The notes under the pieces are model-generated. The model searched no databases, was not told the DNA's origin, and was given only the letters and a program-made list of their open reading frames with translations. Both the position numbers and the translations under genes were made by a program. 64,000 bases of DNA from Sedimenticola sp. Its GTDB lineage: Bacteria > Pseudomonadota > Gammaproteobacteria > Chromatiales > Chromatiaceae. This document shows, one piece after another, positions 34,050 to 43,539 of the stretch. The stretch covers positions 1-64,000 of the forward strand of contig JALXAM010000002.1 in assembly GCA_026992075.1 (NCBI GenBank). The letters are read 5' to 3'. The first letter of the stretch is position 1. Each line of letters starts with the position of its first letter.

Positions 34050-35873
34050 TCAGCCACCATCGTTGACTGGTTGGCTGCTCTCTGGCTCTTGCTGCTGTTG
34101 TTCCCGCTTCCGGGGAACCGATTTGCACTCCTTGAAGATGCGGGCATCGCAGCGGCTGCAGATCTCCTTGTCCATCTTTTGGAAGATGGCGTGGATGGCC
34201 GCGGTCTTGGACTGGAAGATGCGGCGGATACCGATTTCTTCCAGTGCGCCGCACTTGTCGAGGGCGTCCCACAACCCCTGCTTCACGTTGACCAGATAGA
34301 GAGCACCCCCCATGGCCTTGCGCTGCTTGGCCTCGTGGACCAGTGCTTCACACCCGGAAATGTCGGTGAAGTTGATTCCCTGGCAAATGATGGCCAGGTG
34401 TTTTTGTTCCGGGTGCTGCTCCCGCAGTCGGTCGAAGGTTTCCAATACATGGCTTATGGAGCCGAAGAAGAGCGAACCGTCGATGCGCAGGATCCGCAAC
34501 TGCGGGCAGTGGGGCAGCTCCGGGTCCCTGGAGAAGGCTCGATTGGGAGCCCTGGGGTCCGGGGTCAGGGTGACGATGGCTGGGCGGGAAACTTTCTCCA
34601 GGTAAAGCACCAGGGAGAGCAGGACGCCAGCGAAGATAGCGGTTTCCAGCTCCAGGAAGAGGGCGCCGAAGAAGGTGACCAGAAGGACCACGGCATCCCT
34701 CGCATTGGCCTTGATGATGTGTTTGATCTCCTGGAACTCGATGAGGCCGTAGGCCACCATGAACAAGATACCCGCCATGGCGGCATTGGGCAGATAGGCA
34801 GCCAGTGGCGCCACCAGCACCACGATCAGCATCAGTAGCAAGCCGGCAAAAACGGCGGCCAAAGGGGTTCGGGCACCCGCCTGGTAGTTCAGGCCGCTGC
34901 GGTTGAAGGAGCCGGTGGCCACATAGCCGGAGAAGAAGCTGCCGAAGACGTTGGACAGCCCCTGCCCGATGAATTCCTGATTGCCATCAATACGTTCCCC
35001 GGTGCGGGCGGCGAGGGAGCGACCGATGGAAACCGCTTCGGTAAGGGCGAACAGAGTGACCGCCATGGCAGAACCGGCCAACATCTTGATGGTTTCCAGG
35101 CTGAAATCGGGCGAAGAGAGCGGGGGCAGAGAATTGGGCAGGGCACCCACGGTGCGGATGCCGGTGACCTCCTGTCCGAAGACGAGGTTCAGCAGATAAC
35201 CCGCCACACTGCCGATGAGCATGGCGGCGATCATGTGGGGAAAGCGGGGAAACCACTTCTTGGTGGCGATTCCCGACAGCAGCGTGATGAGTGCCACTGC
35301 AGTGACGAACCAGTTGATGTTGGGAATCTGCTGATAGAAGTGGTAGAGGATCTCCGGTAGATGTCCTCCCCGAGGGATCTCCACGCCAAAGAAGTTCTTG
35401 AGCTGCTTGGCACCGATGAGAATGGCCGCGCCCGCGGTGAAGCCGATCACCACCGAATGGGAAATGAAGTTCACCAGCGCGCCCATTCGTGCCAGCCCCA
35501 GGGCCAGCTCCATGATCCCGACCATGAAGGTGAGCGTGAGCGCCAGTTTGACATACTCCGCCGTGCCGGGATCGGCGTGGGCACTGAGTGCCGAGTAGAG
35601 TACGATGGAGGCCGCCGTGGTGGGACCGGAGACCAGGAAGCGGGCCGATCCGAACAGCGCGGCGATGATGGCGGGAATCATGCCGGCGTAGAGGCCGTAT
35701 TCCGGAGGCATGCCGGCGATGGTGGCAAAGGCCACCCCCTGAGGAAGGACCACGATGGCACCGGTGAGGCCGGCCATCAGGTCCGCTTTCAGGTCGTTGC
35801 GTCGCACGCCGGGCAGCCATTTCATGAAGGGCATGAAACGAAGCAGAATCGGCGGCACGGTGACGGCGTTCAT
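34050..35873 (-). CDS. SulP-family anion transporter with STAS domain
   Basis: Inner-membrane permease of 607 residues with about 12 helices. It starts with a cytosolic arm and has the SulP segments LKADLMAGLTGAIVVLPQGVAFA, AGMPPEYGLYAGMIPAI and GSARFLVSGPT. The cytosolic STAS domain covers about 440-560 (LRIDGSLFFGSISHVLETFD, DISGCEALVHEA). The C terminus is unusual: a cysteine cluster EICSRCDARIFKEC followed by a QQQQ-rich tail. Likely substrates are sulfate or bicarbonate. The location between the two pyruvate carboxylase subunits makes bicarbonate supply conceivable, but that is inference only. Confidence 0.9.
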   Translation of the reverse strand: MNAVTVPPILLRFMPFMKWLPGVRRNDLKADLMAGLTGAIVVLPQGVAFATIAGMPPEYGLYAGMIPAIIAALFGSARFLVSGPTTAASIVLYSALSAHADPGTAEYVKLALTLTFMVGIMELALGLARMGALVNFISHSVVIGFTAGAAILIGAKQLKNFFGVEIPRGGHLPEILYHFYQQIPNINWFVTAVALITLLSGIATKKWFPRFPHMIAAMLIGSVAGYLLNLVFGQEVTGIRTVGALPNSLPPLSSPDFSLETIKMLAGSAMAVTLFALTEAVSIGRSLAARTGERIDGNQEFIGQGLSNVFGSFFSGYVATGSFNRSGLNYQAGARTPLAAVFAGLLLMLIVVLVAPLAAYLPNAAMAGILFMVAYGLIEFQEIKHIIKANARDAVVLLVTFFGALFLELETAIFAGVLLSLVLYLEKVSRPAIVTLTPDPRAPNRAFSRDPELPHCPQLRILRIDGSLFFGSISHVLETFDRLREQHPEQKHLAIICQGINFTDISGCEALVHEAKQRKAMGGALYLVNVKQGLWDALDKCGALEEIGIRRIFQSKTAAIHAIFQKMDKEICSRCDARIFKECKSVPRKREQQQQEPESSQPVNDGG

Positions 35874-35943
35874 TCAGTGGTCCTCTGGTTGTGGCCTGGA
35901 CAAAGACATGCAGAGATTTCAGAAAAACAAAAAGGAAACTCGT

Positions 35944-35970
35944 CGGGAAATCCAAGTGTTTGATTTCCCG
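35944..35970. promoter_or_regulatory. Inverted repeat in divergent sulP-clcA region
   Basis: A perfect 9-bp inverted repeat CGGGAAATC / GATTTCCCG with a 9-base spacer lies 71 bp upstream of the sulP ATG on its template side, next to an AT-rich tract (TTTAATTTAATTAG) and TATACT at about 36001. It may be an operator or part of divergent promoters; no regulator is suggested by the sequence. Confidence 0.4.
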
Positions 35971-36135
35971 CGAAAAAGCAATCTTTTAATTTAATTAGTA
36001 TATACTGAAATACCACTTGGGGTCCAGGGCTATGATCTTGGAGCCCCTTCTTCGATTTGCATGGAAAAATTTGCCGGAGTGGCGGTTTGTTTTCGTGGGA
36101 AGTCGAGATTGAAAGAAACGACTTGGTGAGAAACC

Positions 36136-37449
36136 ATGCAATACAAACGCAATGTCAAAAGGGTGGTGAAGCAGGCCCGTTCTCCCTCCGCCTGGCGGAC
36201 ACGATTGGTCTTCTGGATCGGTGCCGTGTTGGTTGGGGTGGCCTCCACGCTGTTGGCCTTGGGCAGCGGCCTGGCCGACCACTATTTCCAGGAATGGGCC
36301 ATCCGCTGGAGCTGGCTGCCTCTGCTGCTCACGCCACTGGGACTGGTGGCCATCACTTGGGCCACCCGGACCCTCTTTCCCGGTGGTGAGGGGAGCGGTA
36401 TACCCCAAGCCATTGCGGCGCTGGAGCTGTCCGAGCGCAGCGATCGCAGCGCGGTGCTCTCGCTGCGCATAGCCCTGGGCAAGGGGCTGGCCATCGTGCT
36501 GGGGCTGCTTTGCGGTGCCTCCATCGGCCGCGAGGGGCCCACGGTGCACATCGCCGCCTCCATCATGTACAGCCTGCATCGCCTGGCCACCTTTCCCATT
36601 CACCATGTGAGAAAGGGATTGATCCTTGCCGGCGGTGCTGCTGGGCTTGCGGCCGCATTCAACACGCCTCTGGCGGGGGTGATGTTCGCCATCGAGGAGA
36701 TGAGCCGTAGCTTCGAGGAGCGGATCACCGGTAGCCTGATGGTGGCAGTGATCCTGGCTGGCATGACCGCGCTCATGATCCAGGGGAATTACACCTATTT
36801 CGGCACCTACTCCTCACAACTCGATCCCTGGGAGTCCCTTGGCGTGATCGCAGTGGCCGGAATCGTGGGTGGAGCGGCGGGAGGGCTGTTCTCCACCGCC
36901 CTGATTCTCGGCAGCCGCCGCCTGAAACCCTTTCGCTCTCGCCATCCCTATCTGCTGGCGCTGCTGTGTGGACTGGTGGTGGCCGCCATCGGAGTGGCTT
37001 CGGAAAACGCCACCTGGGGCACGGGTTACGAGACGGCGCGCAATATGCTCGAGGGCACCGAGACCGCCAGTCCCTGGTATGCACCGTTGAAATTCCTGGC
37101 CACCCTGTTTTCTTACCTGAGCGGCATTCCGGGAGGGATATTCGCACCCAGCCTTTCCGTGGGTGCGGGTTTCGGTCACGACCTGACGGCGCTCTTTCCC
37201 CATGCTCCCGTGGTGGCGGTGGGCTTGCTGGGCATGGTGGGTTATTTCACCGGAGTGGTGCAGACCCCCATCACCGCCGTCACCATCATCATGGAGATGA
37301 CCGACGATCACCGCCTGCTGTTGCCCTTGATGGCCACCGCATTGCTGGCCAATGGGGTCTCCCGGCTGATCTGCCATGAGCCCATCTATCGGGCCATGTC
37401 CCGGGATTTCCTCCGCATGGCGCGCAGAGCCGAAAAAGAGGGCCGTTGA
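36136..37449 (+). CDS. ClC-family chloride channel or Cl-/H+ antiporter
   Basis: Membrane protein of 437 residues with the ClC selectivity motifs GEGSGIPQ (85-91), GREGPTVH with the gating glutamate E133, and GGIFAPSL. The gating glutamate suggests either a gated channel or H+-coupled exchanger. It has no C-terminal CBS domains. The ATG lacks a strong ribosome site. It is divergent from the SulP gene and followed by a 223-bp gap before the pyruvate carboxylase B gene. Confidence 0.92.
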   Translation: MQYKRNVKRVVKQARSPSAWRTRLVFWIGAVLVGVASTLLALGSGLADHYFQEWAIRWSWLPLLLTPLGLVAITWATRTLFPGGEGSGIPQAIAALELSERSDRSAVLSLRIALGKGLAIVLGLLCGASIGREGPTVHIAASIMYSLHRLATFPIHHVRKGLILAGGAAGLAAAFNTPLAGVMFAIEEMSRSFEERITGSLMVAVILAGMTALMIQGNYTYFGTYSSQLDPWESLGVIAVAGIVGGAAGGLFSTALILGSRRLKPFRSRHPYLLALLCGLVVAAIGVASENATWGTGYETARNMLEGTETASPWYAPLKFLATLFSYLSGIPGGIFAPSLSVGAGFGHDLTALFPHAPVVAVGLLGMVGYFTGVVQTPITAVTIIMEMTDDHRLLLPLMATALLANGVSRLICHEPIYRAMSRDFLRMARRAEKEGR

Positions 37450-37507
37450 TGCGGAGGCGCTGCGGCAGACCCGAATCTACGGGGCCGGGTGGCATGGCAT
37501 GGGGATC

Positions 37508-37530
37508 GTAGACTCAGGATTCAGCCTGAG
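37508..37530. repeat. Degenerate REP-like palindrome
   Basis: GTAG followed by stem CTCAGG and CCTGAG around ATTCAG. The layout matches the other REP-like units with a different stem sequence. It is in the gap before pycB; nothing else is recognisable in that gap. Confidence 0.5.
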
Positions 37531-37672
37531 ATCTGACCGTCGCTCGGTTGGATGGAGGTCCGAGCGCTCGACCAGCAAAGACAAAGCGGAATTGCTACCG
37601 ATGGCGAAATATTCGACAATCCCAGCCATTCGTGCCTCCTGAACATCCCGGTGGATGCCGGGCAGAGACCCT

Positions 37673-39493
37673 ATGCCGAAGATCCAGATCACCGACGTCA
37701 TCCTGCGTGACGCCCACCAGTCTCTCGTCGCCACCCGCATGCGCACCGAGGACATGCTGCCGGCCTGCGACCGGCTCGACCGTGCCGGTTACTGGTCGCT
37801 GGAATGCTGGGGCGGGGCCACCTACGACGCCTGCATCCGGTTCCTGAAAGAGGATCCCTGGGAACGGCTGCGCAAGCTCCGGGAGGCGCTTCCCAACACC
37901 CGCACCCAGATGCTGCTGCGGGGGCAGAACCTGCTGGGCTACCGTCATTACGCCGATGACGTGGTGCGGGCCTTCGTGCTCAAGGCGGCGGAAAACGGCA
38001 TGGACGTGTTCCGCATCTTCGATGCGCTCAACGACATCCGCAACATGGAGACCGCCGTGGCCGCGGTGAAGGAGGCGGATAAACACGCCCAAGGGACCAT
38101 CTGCTACACCGTGAGCCCGGTGCACACCATCGAGGGCTTCGTGGAGCTGGCCAAGGGTCTGGCAGAGATGGGCTGTGACAGCCTGGCGATCAAGGACATG
38201 GCGGGCCTGCTCACGCCCTATGCCACGGAGGCACTGGTGAAGGCGCTCAAGCAGGCGGTGGACCTGCCGTTGCACATCCACTCCCACAGCACTTCCGGGC
38301 TGGCGGCCATGTGCCATCTGAAGGCCATCGAAGCGGGGGCGGAGCACGTGGACACCGCCATCTCCTCCTGGTCGGGGGGCACCAGCCATCCGCCCACCGA
38401 ATCCCTGGTGGCCGGCCTGCGGGGGACCGAGTACGACACCGGGATGGATCTGGAGCTGCTGCAGGAGCTGGCGCTCTATTTCCACGAGGTGCGCAAGAAG
38501 TATCACCAGTTCGAGAGCGAGTTCACCGGCGTGGACACCCGGGTGCAGGTGAACCAGATCCCCGGCGGCATGATCTCCAATCTGGCCAATCAGTTGAAGG
38601 AGCAGAATGCGCTGGACCGGATGCCGGAGGTGATGGAGGAGATCCCCCGGGTGCGCAAGGATCTCGGTTATCCGCCGCTGGTGACACCCACCTCCCAGAT
38701 CGTGGGCACCCAGGCGGTGATCAACGTGCTCACCGGAGAGCGTTACCAGACCATCACCAACGAAGTGAAGCTCTACCTCCAGGGCGGCTACGGACGTCCT
38801 CCCGGTCCGGTGAACGAGGAGCTGCGCCGCAAGGCGGTGGGCAAACAGGAGATCATAGAGGGTCGGCCGGCCGACCTGCTGGCGCCGGAACTGGAGCAGC
38901 TCCGCCAGGAGATCGGCGATCTGGCGAAGTCGGACGAAGACGTGCTCACCTACGCCATGTTTCCCGAGGTGGGCCGCCAGTTCCTGGAACAGCGGGCTGC
39001 TGGCACCCTGCACCCAGAGCCGCTGGAGCCCCCGCCCGGAGACGGCTCCCAGGAGCGGGCCCCCACCGAATTCAACATCGTGCTCCACGGCGAGACCTAC
39101 CACGTCAAGATCACCGGTGCTGGCCATAAGGGGCAGCCGGAACGCCACTTCTATCTCACCGTGGATGGCGTGCCCGAGGAGGCGCTGGTGGAGACCCTGG
39201 ATGAAGTGGTGCTCACCGGCGGCGCCGAAGGGGCGGTGGGCAAGGCCATCGCCGGTCGCCGTCCCAAGCCCACCGAGGAGGGGCATGTCACCACCTCCAT
39301 GCCGGGCAGCATCGTCGATGTGCTGGTGAAGGAGGGGGACGAGATAAAAGCGGGCCAGCCAGTACTCATCACCGAGGCCATGAAGATGGAGACCGAGGTG
39401 CAGGCACCCATCTCCGGCAAGGTGACCGCCGTCTACGTGCAGAAAGGGGACGCGGTGAACCCGGACGAGGTGCTGGTTGAAATCAAGCCCTGA
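37673..39493 (+). CDS. pycB: Pyruvate carboxylase subunit B / oxaloacetate decarboxylase alpha-type
   Basis: Carboxyltransferase plus biotin carrier, 606 residues. The TIM-barrel carboxyltransferase domain (about 1-270) starts KIQITDVILRDAHQSLVATR and includes HSHSTSGLAAM. A conserved carboxylase domain follows (about 290-460), and the C-terminal biotinyl domain has EAMKMET with the biotinylated lysine K571. There is no oadB or oadG (Na+ pump subunits) nearby, and a PycA-type biotin carboxylase is 3.7 kb upstream. It is therefore likely the B subunit of a two-subunit pyruvate carboxylase making oxaloacetate. ATG 37673 was preferred over 37655 by homology. Confidence 0.9.
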   Translation: MPKIQITDVILRDAHQSLVATRMRTEDMLPACDRLDRAGYWSLECWGGATYDACIRFLKEDPWERLRKLREALPNTRTQMLLRGQNLLGYRHYADDVVRAFVLKAAENGMDVFRIFDALNDIRNMETAVAAVKEADKHAQGTICYTVSPVHTIEGFVELAKGLAEMGCDSLAIKDMAGLLTPYATEALVKALKQAVDLPLHIHSHSTSGLAAMCHLKAIEAGAEHVDTAISSWSGGTSHPPTESLVAGLRGTEYDTGMDLELLQELALYFHEVRKKYHQFESEFTGVDTRVQVNQIPGGMISNLANQLKEQNALDRMPEVMEEIPRVRKDLGYPPLVTPTSQIVGTQAVINVLTGERYQTITNEVKLYLQGGYGRPPGPVNEELRRKAVGKQEIIEGRPADLLAPELEQLRQEIGDLAKSDEDVLTYAMFPEVGRQFLEQRAAGTLHPEPLEPPPGDGSQERAPTEFNIVLHGETYHVKITGAGHKGQPERHFYLTVDGVPEEALVETLDEVVLTGGAEGAVGKAIAGRRPKPTEEGHVTTSMPGSIVDVLVKEGDEIKAGQPVLITEAMKMETEVQAPISGKVTAVYVQKGDAVNPDEVLVEIKP

Positions 39494-40385
39494 GAGCCCA
39501 CGCATCGGCCTGGCGCTGGGCAGCGGCTCGGCCCGGGGCTGGGCGCATATCGGAATTCTTCATGCCCTGGAGGAGATGGGGGTCCGCCCCCAGGTGATCA
39601 CCGGTTGCTCCATCGGCTCCATCGTGGCGGCGGCCTATGCCGCCGGCAATCTCCACTCCCTGGAAAGCTGGGTGCGGTCGTTGCGCAAGCGCGACGTGGC
39701 CGGTTTCTTCGATATCGGCTGGCGGCTCAACGGCATCATCGACTCGCAGCGGCTGCGCACTTTTCTGGACCGTTACGTGGTCTCCGAGGCGCAACAGATC
39801 GATGCCCTGCAGCTGACCTATGGTAGCGTGGCCACCGATCTGGCCAATGGGCGGGAGATCTGGTTCACCGAGGGGCGGGCGTTGGACTCCATCATGGCCT
39901 CCATCGCCCTGCCGGGGCTGTTCGTTCCGGTGAAGCAGGGGCACCGCTGGCTGGTGGATGGCGGCCTGGTGAACCCGGTACCGGTATCCCTGTGTCATGC
40001 CCTGGGTGCGGAGATCGTCATCGCGGTGAATCTCAACGGGGACATCGTGGGACGCCACCTGGGCCGTGCTCGTAATGAAGAGGAGGCGGGTGCCCTGGAT
40101 GCCATCCTGGACACATTGAGGGAATATTCCTCCAGTTTCTTTCCCCAAATGGACGAGGAGAGCCCTCCGGGACTGTTCGATATCATCGCCAGCGCCATCA
40201 ACATCACTCAGGACCGCATCACCCGCAGCCGCATGGCTGGAGACCCGCCGGACGTGCTGCTCACGCCAAGGCTGGCGCATATCGGGCTGCTGGAATTCCA
40301 TCGTGCCGACGAGGCCATCGAGGAGGGCAGACGATGCGTGGAGATACTACGTCCTTCCATTGAATTCATATTGGAACGGGGGTAG
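39477..40385 (+). CDS. Patatin-like phospholipase (RssA/NTE type)
   Basis: Acyl hydrolase of 302 residues with a Ser-Asp dyad: S45 in GCSIG and D161 in LVDGG. The oxyanion hole is the glycine-rich LGSGSARGWAHIG near the N terminus. There is no signal peptide. The TTG start lies within the last codons of pycB (17-bp overlap). No alternative start preserves the oxyanion loop, so TTG is accepted. The substrate is unknown; RssA-like proteins are widespread in gammaproteobacteria. Confidence 0.9.
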   Translation: MKSSPESPRIGLALGSGSARGWAHIGILHALEEMGVRPQVITGCSIGSIVAAAYAAGNLHSLESWVRSLRKRDVAGFFDIGWRLNGIIDSQRLRTFLDRYVVSEAQQIDALQLTYGSVATDLANGREIWFTEGRALDSIMASIALPGLFVPVKQGHRWLVDGGLVNPVPVSLCHALGAEIVIAVNLNGDIVGRHLGRARNEEEAGALDAILDTLREYSSSFFPQMDEESPPGLFDIIASAINITQDRITRSRMAGDPPDVLLTPRLAHIGLLEFHRADEAIEEGRRCVEILRPSIEFILERG

Positions 40386-40463
40386 GCTTCTGGGTGTTCC
40401 CGTCGTTTCGCGGATATCGATTTGTGTCCGCCGCATCATCGGGAAATCCAGGCACCAGCTCGA

Positions 40464-41642
40464 GTGAGAATATTGAATTCCCTGGAAAAAACCCTTTCCA
40501 GACCGCTGTCCGACGCTTCTTCCAGGGTAACCGGCCGGGTACGCCACGAGCAGCTTCGTCTGCTGGTGCGCCACCTGCATGTCATCCTGCCCGGGAGTCT
40601 TGCCATTGCCCTGCTGCTGGCCTGGGGCTTTGGCTCTCATGCCGGCACCCTGGCCGCCACGGCCTGGTTCCTTTCCATCGCACTGCTGGTGGTGGTGCGT
40701 CTGGCGGTGGTCAAAAGGCTGATGGTGCGCAGCGACGAGAATGGCGACTACGAGCCATTGCGCCTGACGCTGGTCTTCAGCGCTCTGGTCTCCGGTTGTA
40801 TCTGGGGATCGGGCGGAATCCTCTTTTTCGATCCCGATGACGCCTACGGCTTCGCCCTGCTGGTGATCGCGCTGGGAGGGGTGGTGGCTGGCTCACTGGG
40901 GCCGCACTCCTACTATTTTCCCAATTACGTGGCTTTCGCCGTTCCCACCATGCTGCCGTTGATCCTGGTGCTTGGGCTGCAGGAGAGTGCTTTCTACCGG
41001 CTGGTGGCGGTGGCCATGCTCTTCTATCTGTTCCTCAATCTCTATTATTCCAAACAGTACGAGGGCATGGTGATTCGTTCCATCCAGTTGCAGTTCTCCA
41101 ACCAGGATCTGCTGGAGGAGCTGCAGCAGAGCAACCGCCGCCTGAAGGTCTACTCCTTCACCGATTCGCTCACCGGCATCGCCAACCGGCGTCAGTTCGA
41201 TCTCGACTTCGAAGCGGCCTGCACCGAGGCACGGCAGCAGGACCGGCCGTTGGCGCTGCTGCTGCTGGACGTTGATCACTTCAAGGAATACAACGACACC
41301 CACGGACATGCCGCTGGCGACGAGGTGCTCAGAGGCATTGCCGGAATTCTGGTGGACTCCTGCCGGGAGTTGGAGAATTGTGGTCGGCCCGCCCGTATTG
41401 GCGGTGAGGAGTTTGCGGTGCTGGCTTGGCTGGACGAGAGGGAGGCCTATCGCATAGGCGAGTTGCTGCGCCAGCGTATCGAATCCGGCCTGAAGCCGGA
41501 GGGACGCAGGGTCACCATCAGCGTCGGTGTCGGCAGCCGCCGGGCGGGGGAGTGCGAAGGTCCTCAGGCGTTGTTCCAGCGCGCCGACCGTAACCTCTAT
41601 CGCGCCAAGGCGGCCGGACGCAACCGGGTGCTGGCCGGCTGA
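40464..41642 (+). CDS. Membrane-bound diguanylate cyclase (GGDEF)
   Basis: Makes cyclic di-GMP from two GTP. The N-terminal half has about six hydrophobic helices (MASE-like sensor region of no named family). A short coiled segment (NQDLLEELQQSNRRLKVY) precedes the GGDEF domain, which has the active-site motif GGEEF in RIGGEEFAVLAWL, LLLDVDHFKEYNDTHGHAAGD, and a C-terminal LYRAKAAGRN. There is no EAL domain. The start is uncertain: GTG 40464 is used here, and GTG 40422 would add 14 residues. Neither has a strong ribosome site. Confidence 0.9.
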   Translation: MRILNSLEKTLSRPLSDASSRVTGRVRHEQLRLLVRHLHVILPGSLAIALLLAWGFGSHAGTLAATAWFLSIALLVVVRLAVVKRLMVRSDENGDYEPLRLTLVFSALVSGCIWGSGGILFFDPDDAYGFALLVIALGGVVAGSLGPHSYYFPNYVAFAVPTMLPLILVLGLQESAFYRLVAVAMLFYLFLNLYYSKQYEGMVIRSIQLQFSNQDLLEELQQSNRRLKVYSFTDSLTGIANRRQFDLDFEAACTEARQQDRPLALLLLDVDHFKEYNDTHGHAAGDEVLRGIAGILVDSCRELENCGRPARIGGEEFAVLAWLDEREAYRIGELLRQRIESGLKPEGRRVTISVGVGSRRAGECEGPQALFQRADRNLYRAKAAGRNRVLAG

Positions 41643-41679
41643 AGCTGGTGAATCCATGGCCAATTGCTCCGGGATGCGT

Positions 41680-41685
41680 CATAAT
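41680..41685 (+). promoter_or_regulatory. Candidate -10 box for the 4.5S RNA gene
   Basis: CATAAT lies about 33 bp upstream of the predicted mature 5' end of 4.5S RNA, which leaves room for the 5' leader that RNase P removes in known 4.5S precursors. The -35 region is poor. Confidence 0.35.
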
Positions 41686-41717
41686 CTCCCGCCACGATCG
41701 CAGATCGATACCCGTTC

Positions 41718-41833
41718 ATGGTGATCGTATCGGTCCCCTCGCAACAGCCAGCTGTGAACCCGGTCAGGCCCGGAAGGGAGCAGCCGCAGCAGTGACGCTG
41801 TGTGCCGGGGTGTGGCTGGTACGATCGCCACCA
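41718..41833 (+). ncRNA. ffs: Signal recognition particle 4.5S RNA
   Basis: RNA component of the bacterial SRP, which pairs with Ffh. The conserved domain IV is visible: GGTCAGGCCCGGAAGGGAGC (41762-41781) with the GGAA tetraloop, and on the other arm GTGTGCCGGGGTGTGG. The ends pair as ATGGTGATCGTA with TACGATCGCCACCAT, giving the long hairpin of a 4.5S-size RNA. TTTT follows the 3' end at 41833. Ends are approximate by a few bases. It lies immediately upstream of dnaX. Confidence 0.93.
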
Positions 41834-41853
41834 TTTTCCGCTTCGGTCGATTG

Positions 41854-43485
41854 ATGTCCTACCAGGTACTCGCGCGCAAGTGGCGCCCCCGAAACTTCTC
41901 CGAGATGGTGGGGCAGGAGCATGTGGTGCGCGCCCTGAGCAACGCCCTGGACAACGACCGGCTGCACCATGCCTACCTGTTCACCGGCACCCGGGGGGTG
42001 GGCAAGACCACCCTGGCGCGCATCCTGGCCAAGTCGCTCAACTGCGAAAAGGGGGTGAGTTCCACCCCCTGCGGCGAATGCAGCGCCTGCCGCGAGGTGG
42101 ACGAGGGGCGCTTTGCCGACCTCATCGAGGTGGACGCCGCCTCGCGCACCAAGGTGGACCAGACCCGGGAGCTGCTGGAGAATGTTCCCTTCGCACCCAT
42201 TCGGGGACGGTACAAGGTGTACCTCATCGACGAGGTGCACATGTTCTCCGACTCCAGTTTCAACGCTCTGCTGAAGACGCTGGAGGAGCCGCCCCCCCAC
42301 GTGAAGTTCCTGCTGGCCACCACCGACCCGCAGAAGGTGCCGGTCACCGTGCTCTCCCGCTGCCTGCAGCTCAACCTCAAGCGGCTGCCGGCCTCCCGCA
42401 TACAAGGACAGTTCGAGCACATCCTGGAGGCGGAGGGGATTTCCTGGGAGGCGCCGGCCCTGGCGCTTCTGGCCCGTGCCGCCGATGGCAGCATGCGCGA
42501 CGGGCTCAGCCTGCTGGACCAGGCCATCGGTTTCGGGGGTGGCAGTGTGCGAGAGGCCGACGTCAAGGCGATGCTTGGGGTGCTGGCCCAGGACCGGCTG
42601 CCGGAGCTGATGCAACGGGTGGCCGAAAACGACGCTCCGGGACTGCTATCGCTCATCGCTGCCATGGCCGAGGAGTCTCCCGATTTCAGTGCCCTGCTCA
42701 GAGAGCTGGTGACTCTCTTGCACCGGGTGGCGCTGCTGCAGATGGCCCCGGAAGTGGCAGAGGAGAGCTGGGGGGATCCGGCACCGCTCCAGGCCCTGGC
42801 GGAAACCTTCCATCCCGAGGAGGTGCAGCTCTTCTACGAGATCGCTCTGCGTGGCCAGCGTGATCTGCCTCTGGCACCGGACCCGCGCAGTGGTTTCGAG
42901 ATGGTGATGCTGCGGCTGCTTGCCTTTCGCCCCGACACCGGTCCGGCACCGGAAACTTCTTCTGCTGGAAACGGTTCCCGGCTCCGGCCATCCTCTTCCC
43001 AGGCTTCCTCTAGGTCTAGGGAACCGGCGGAAACCGCTGCTCCCCGGGCGATGTACGAGCCACCCGCGGAAGCACCAGCCAAAGGCGTGCTGGAGCCGGG
43101 CCGCTGGCACGAGATCGTGTCGGTGCTCGGTCTCAGCGGCATTTCGGCCCAGCTCGCGGCCCACAGCATCGTGAAACGCTGGGATGGCCGCAAGCTGGTA
43201 TTGGGACTGGATGCGGAGAACCGGGCCTTGCTGGTGGGCAGCCGGGCGCTGGAGAAATTGCAGCAGGCTCTGGCGGCGTGGTTGGAGCAGCCCCTCACTG
43301 TGGAGATCGAACTGCAGGAGGTGGCGGGAGAGACCCCGGCCCGCCGGGCGGCGCGGGAGGCGCAGGCGCGCCGGGAGTCGGTGCTGCAGGAGTTGCGTCA
43401 GGATCCGGTGGTGCGCATGCTGCAGGAGACCTTCGACGCGGAGTTGCAGGAAGAGAGCCTGGAACTGCCCCGCAAGCAGTCCTGA
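41854..43485 (+). CDS. dnaX: DNA polymerase III subunits tau/gamma
   Basis: Clamp-loader ATPase that opens and loads the beta clamp. In this 543-residue protein the AAA+ domain has the P-loop GTRGVGKTT (K51), zinc cysteines C64, C73, C76 and C79, and the LIDEVHMFS Walker B box. A collar domain and a proline/serine-rich linker (about 370-420) follow, and a C-terminal domain (about 425-543) resembles the tau domain V region. It is about 100 residues shorter than E. coli tau. I see no poly-A slippery sequence like the one that produces gamma in E. coli. ATG 41854 gives the standard MSYQVLARKWRP start. Confidence 0.96.
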   Translation: MSYQVLARKWRPRNFSEMVGQEHVVRALSNALDNDRLHHAYLFTGTRGVGKTTLARILAKSLNCEKGVSSTPCGECSACREVDEGRFADLIEVDAASRTKVDQTRELLENVPFAPIRGRYKVYLIDEVHMFSDSSFNALLKTLEEPPPHVKFLLATTDPQKVPVTVLSRCLQLNLKRLPASRIQGQFEHILEAEGISWEAPALALLARAADGSMRDGLSLLDQAIGFGGGSVREADVKAMLGVLAQDRLPELMQRVAENDAPGLLSLIAAMAEESPDFSALLRELVTLLHRVALLQMAPEVAEESWGDPAPLQALAETFHPEEVQLFYEIALRGQRDLPLAPDPRSGFEMVMLRLLAFRPDTGPAPETSSAGNGSRLRPSSSQASSRSREPAETAAPRAMYEPPAEAPAKGVLEPGRWHEIVSVLGLSGISAQLAAHSIVKRWDGRKLVLGLDAENRALLVGSRALEKLQQALAAWLEQPLTVEIELQEVAGETPARRAAREAQARRESVLQELRQDPVVRMLQETFDAELQEESLELPRKQS

Positions 43486-43539
43486 AATGTCCGTCCATGA
43501 TAATATTCTAGTTGAATAAAACAACGTAAGGTGATGAAT

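Noticed and set aside
37673..39493. Na+-pumping oxaloacetate decarboxylase alpha subunit
   Set aside because: No oadB or oadG gene is adjacent, and a PycA-type biotin carboxylase is close by, so PycB is the more economical call.
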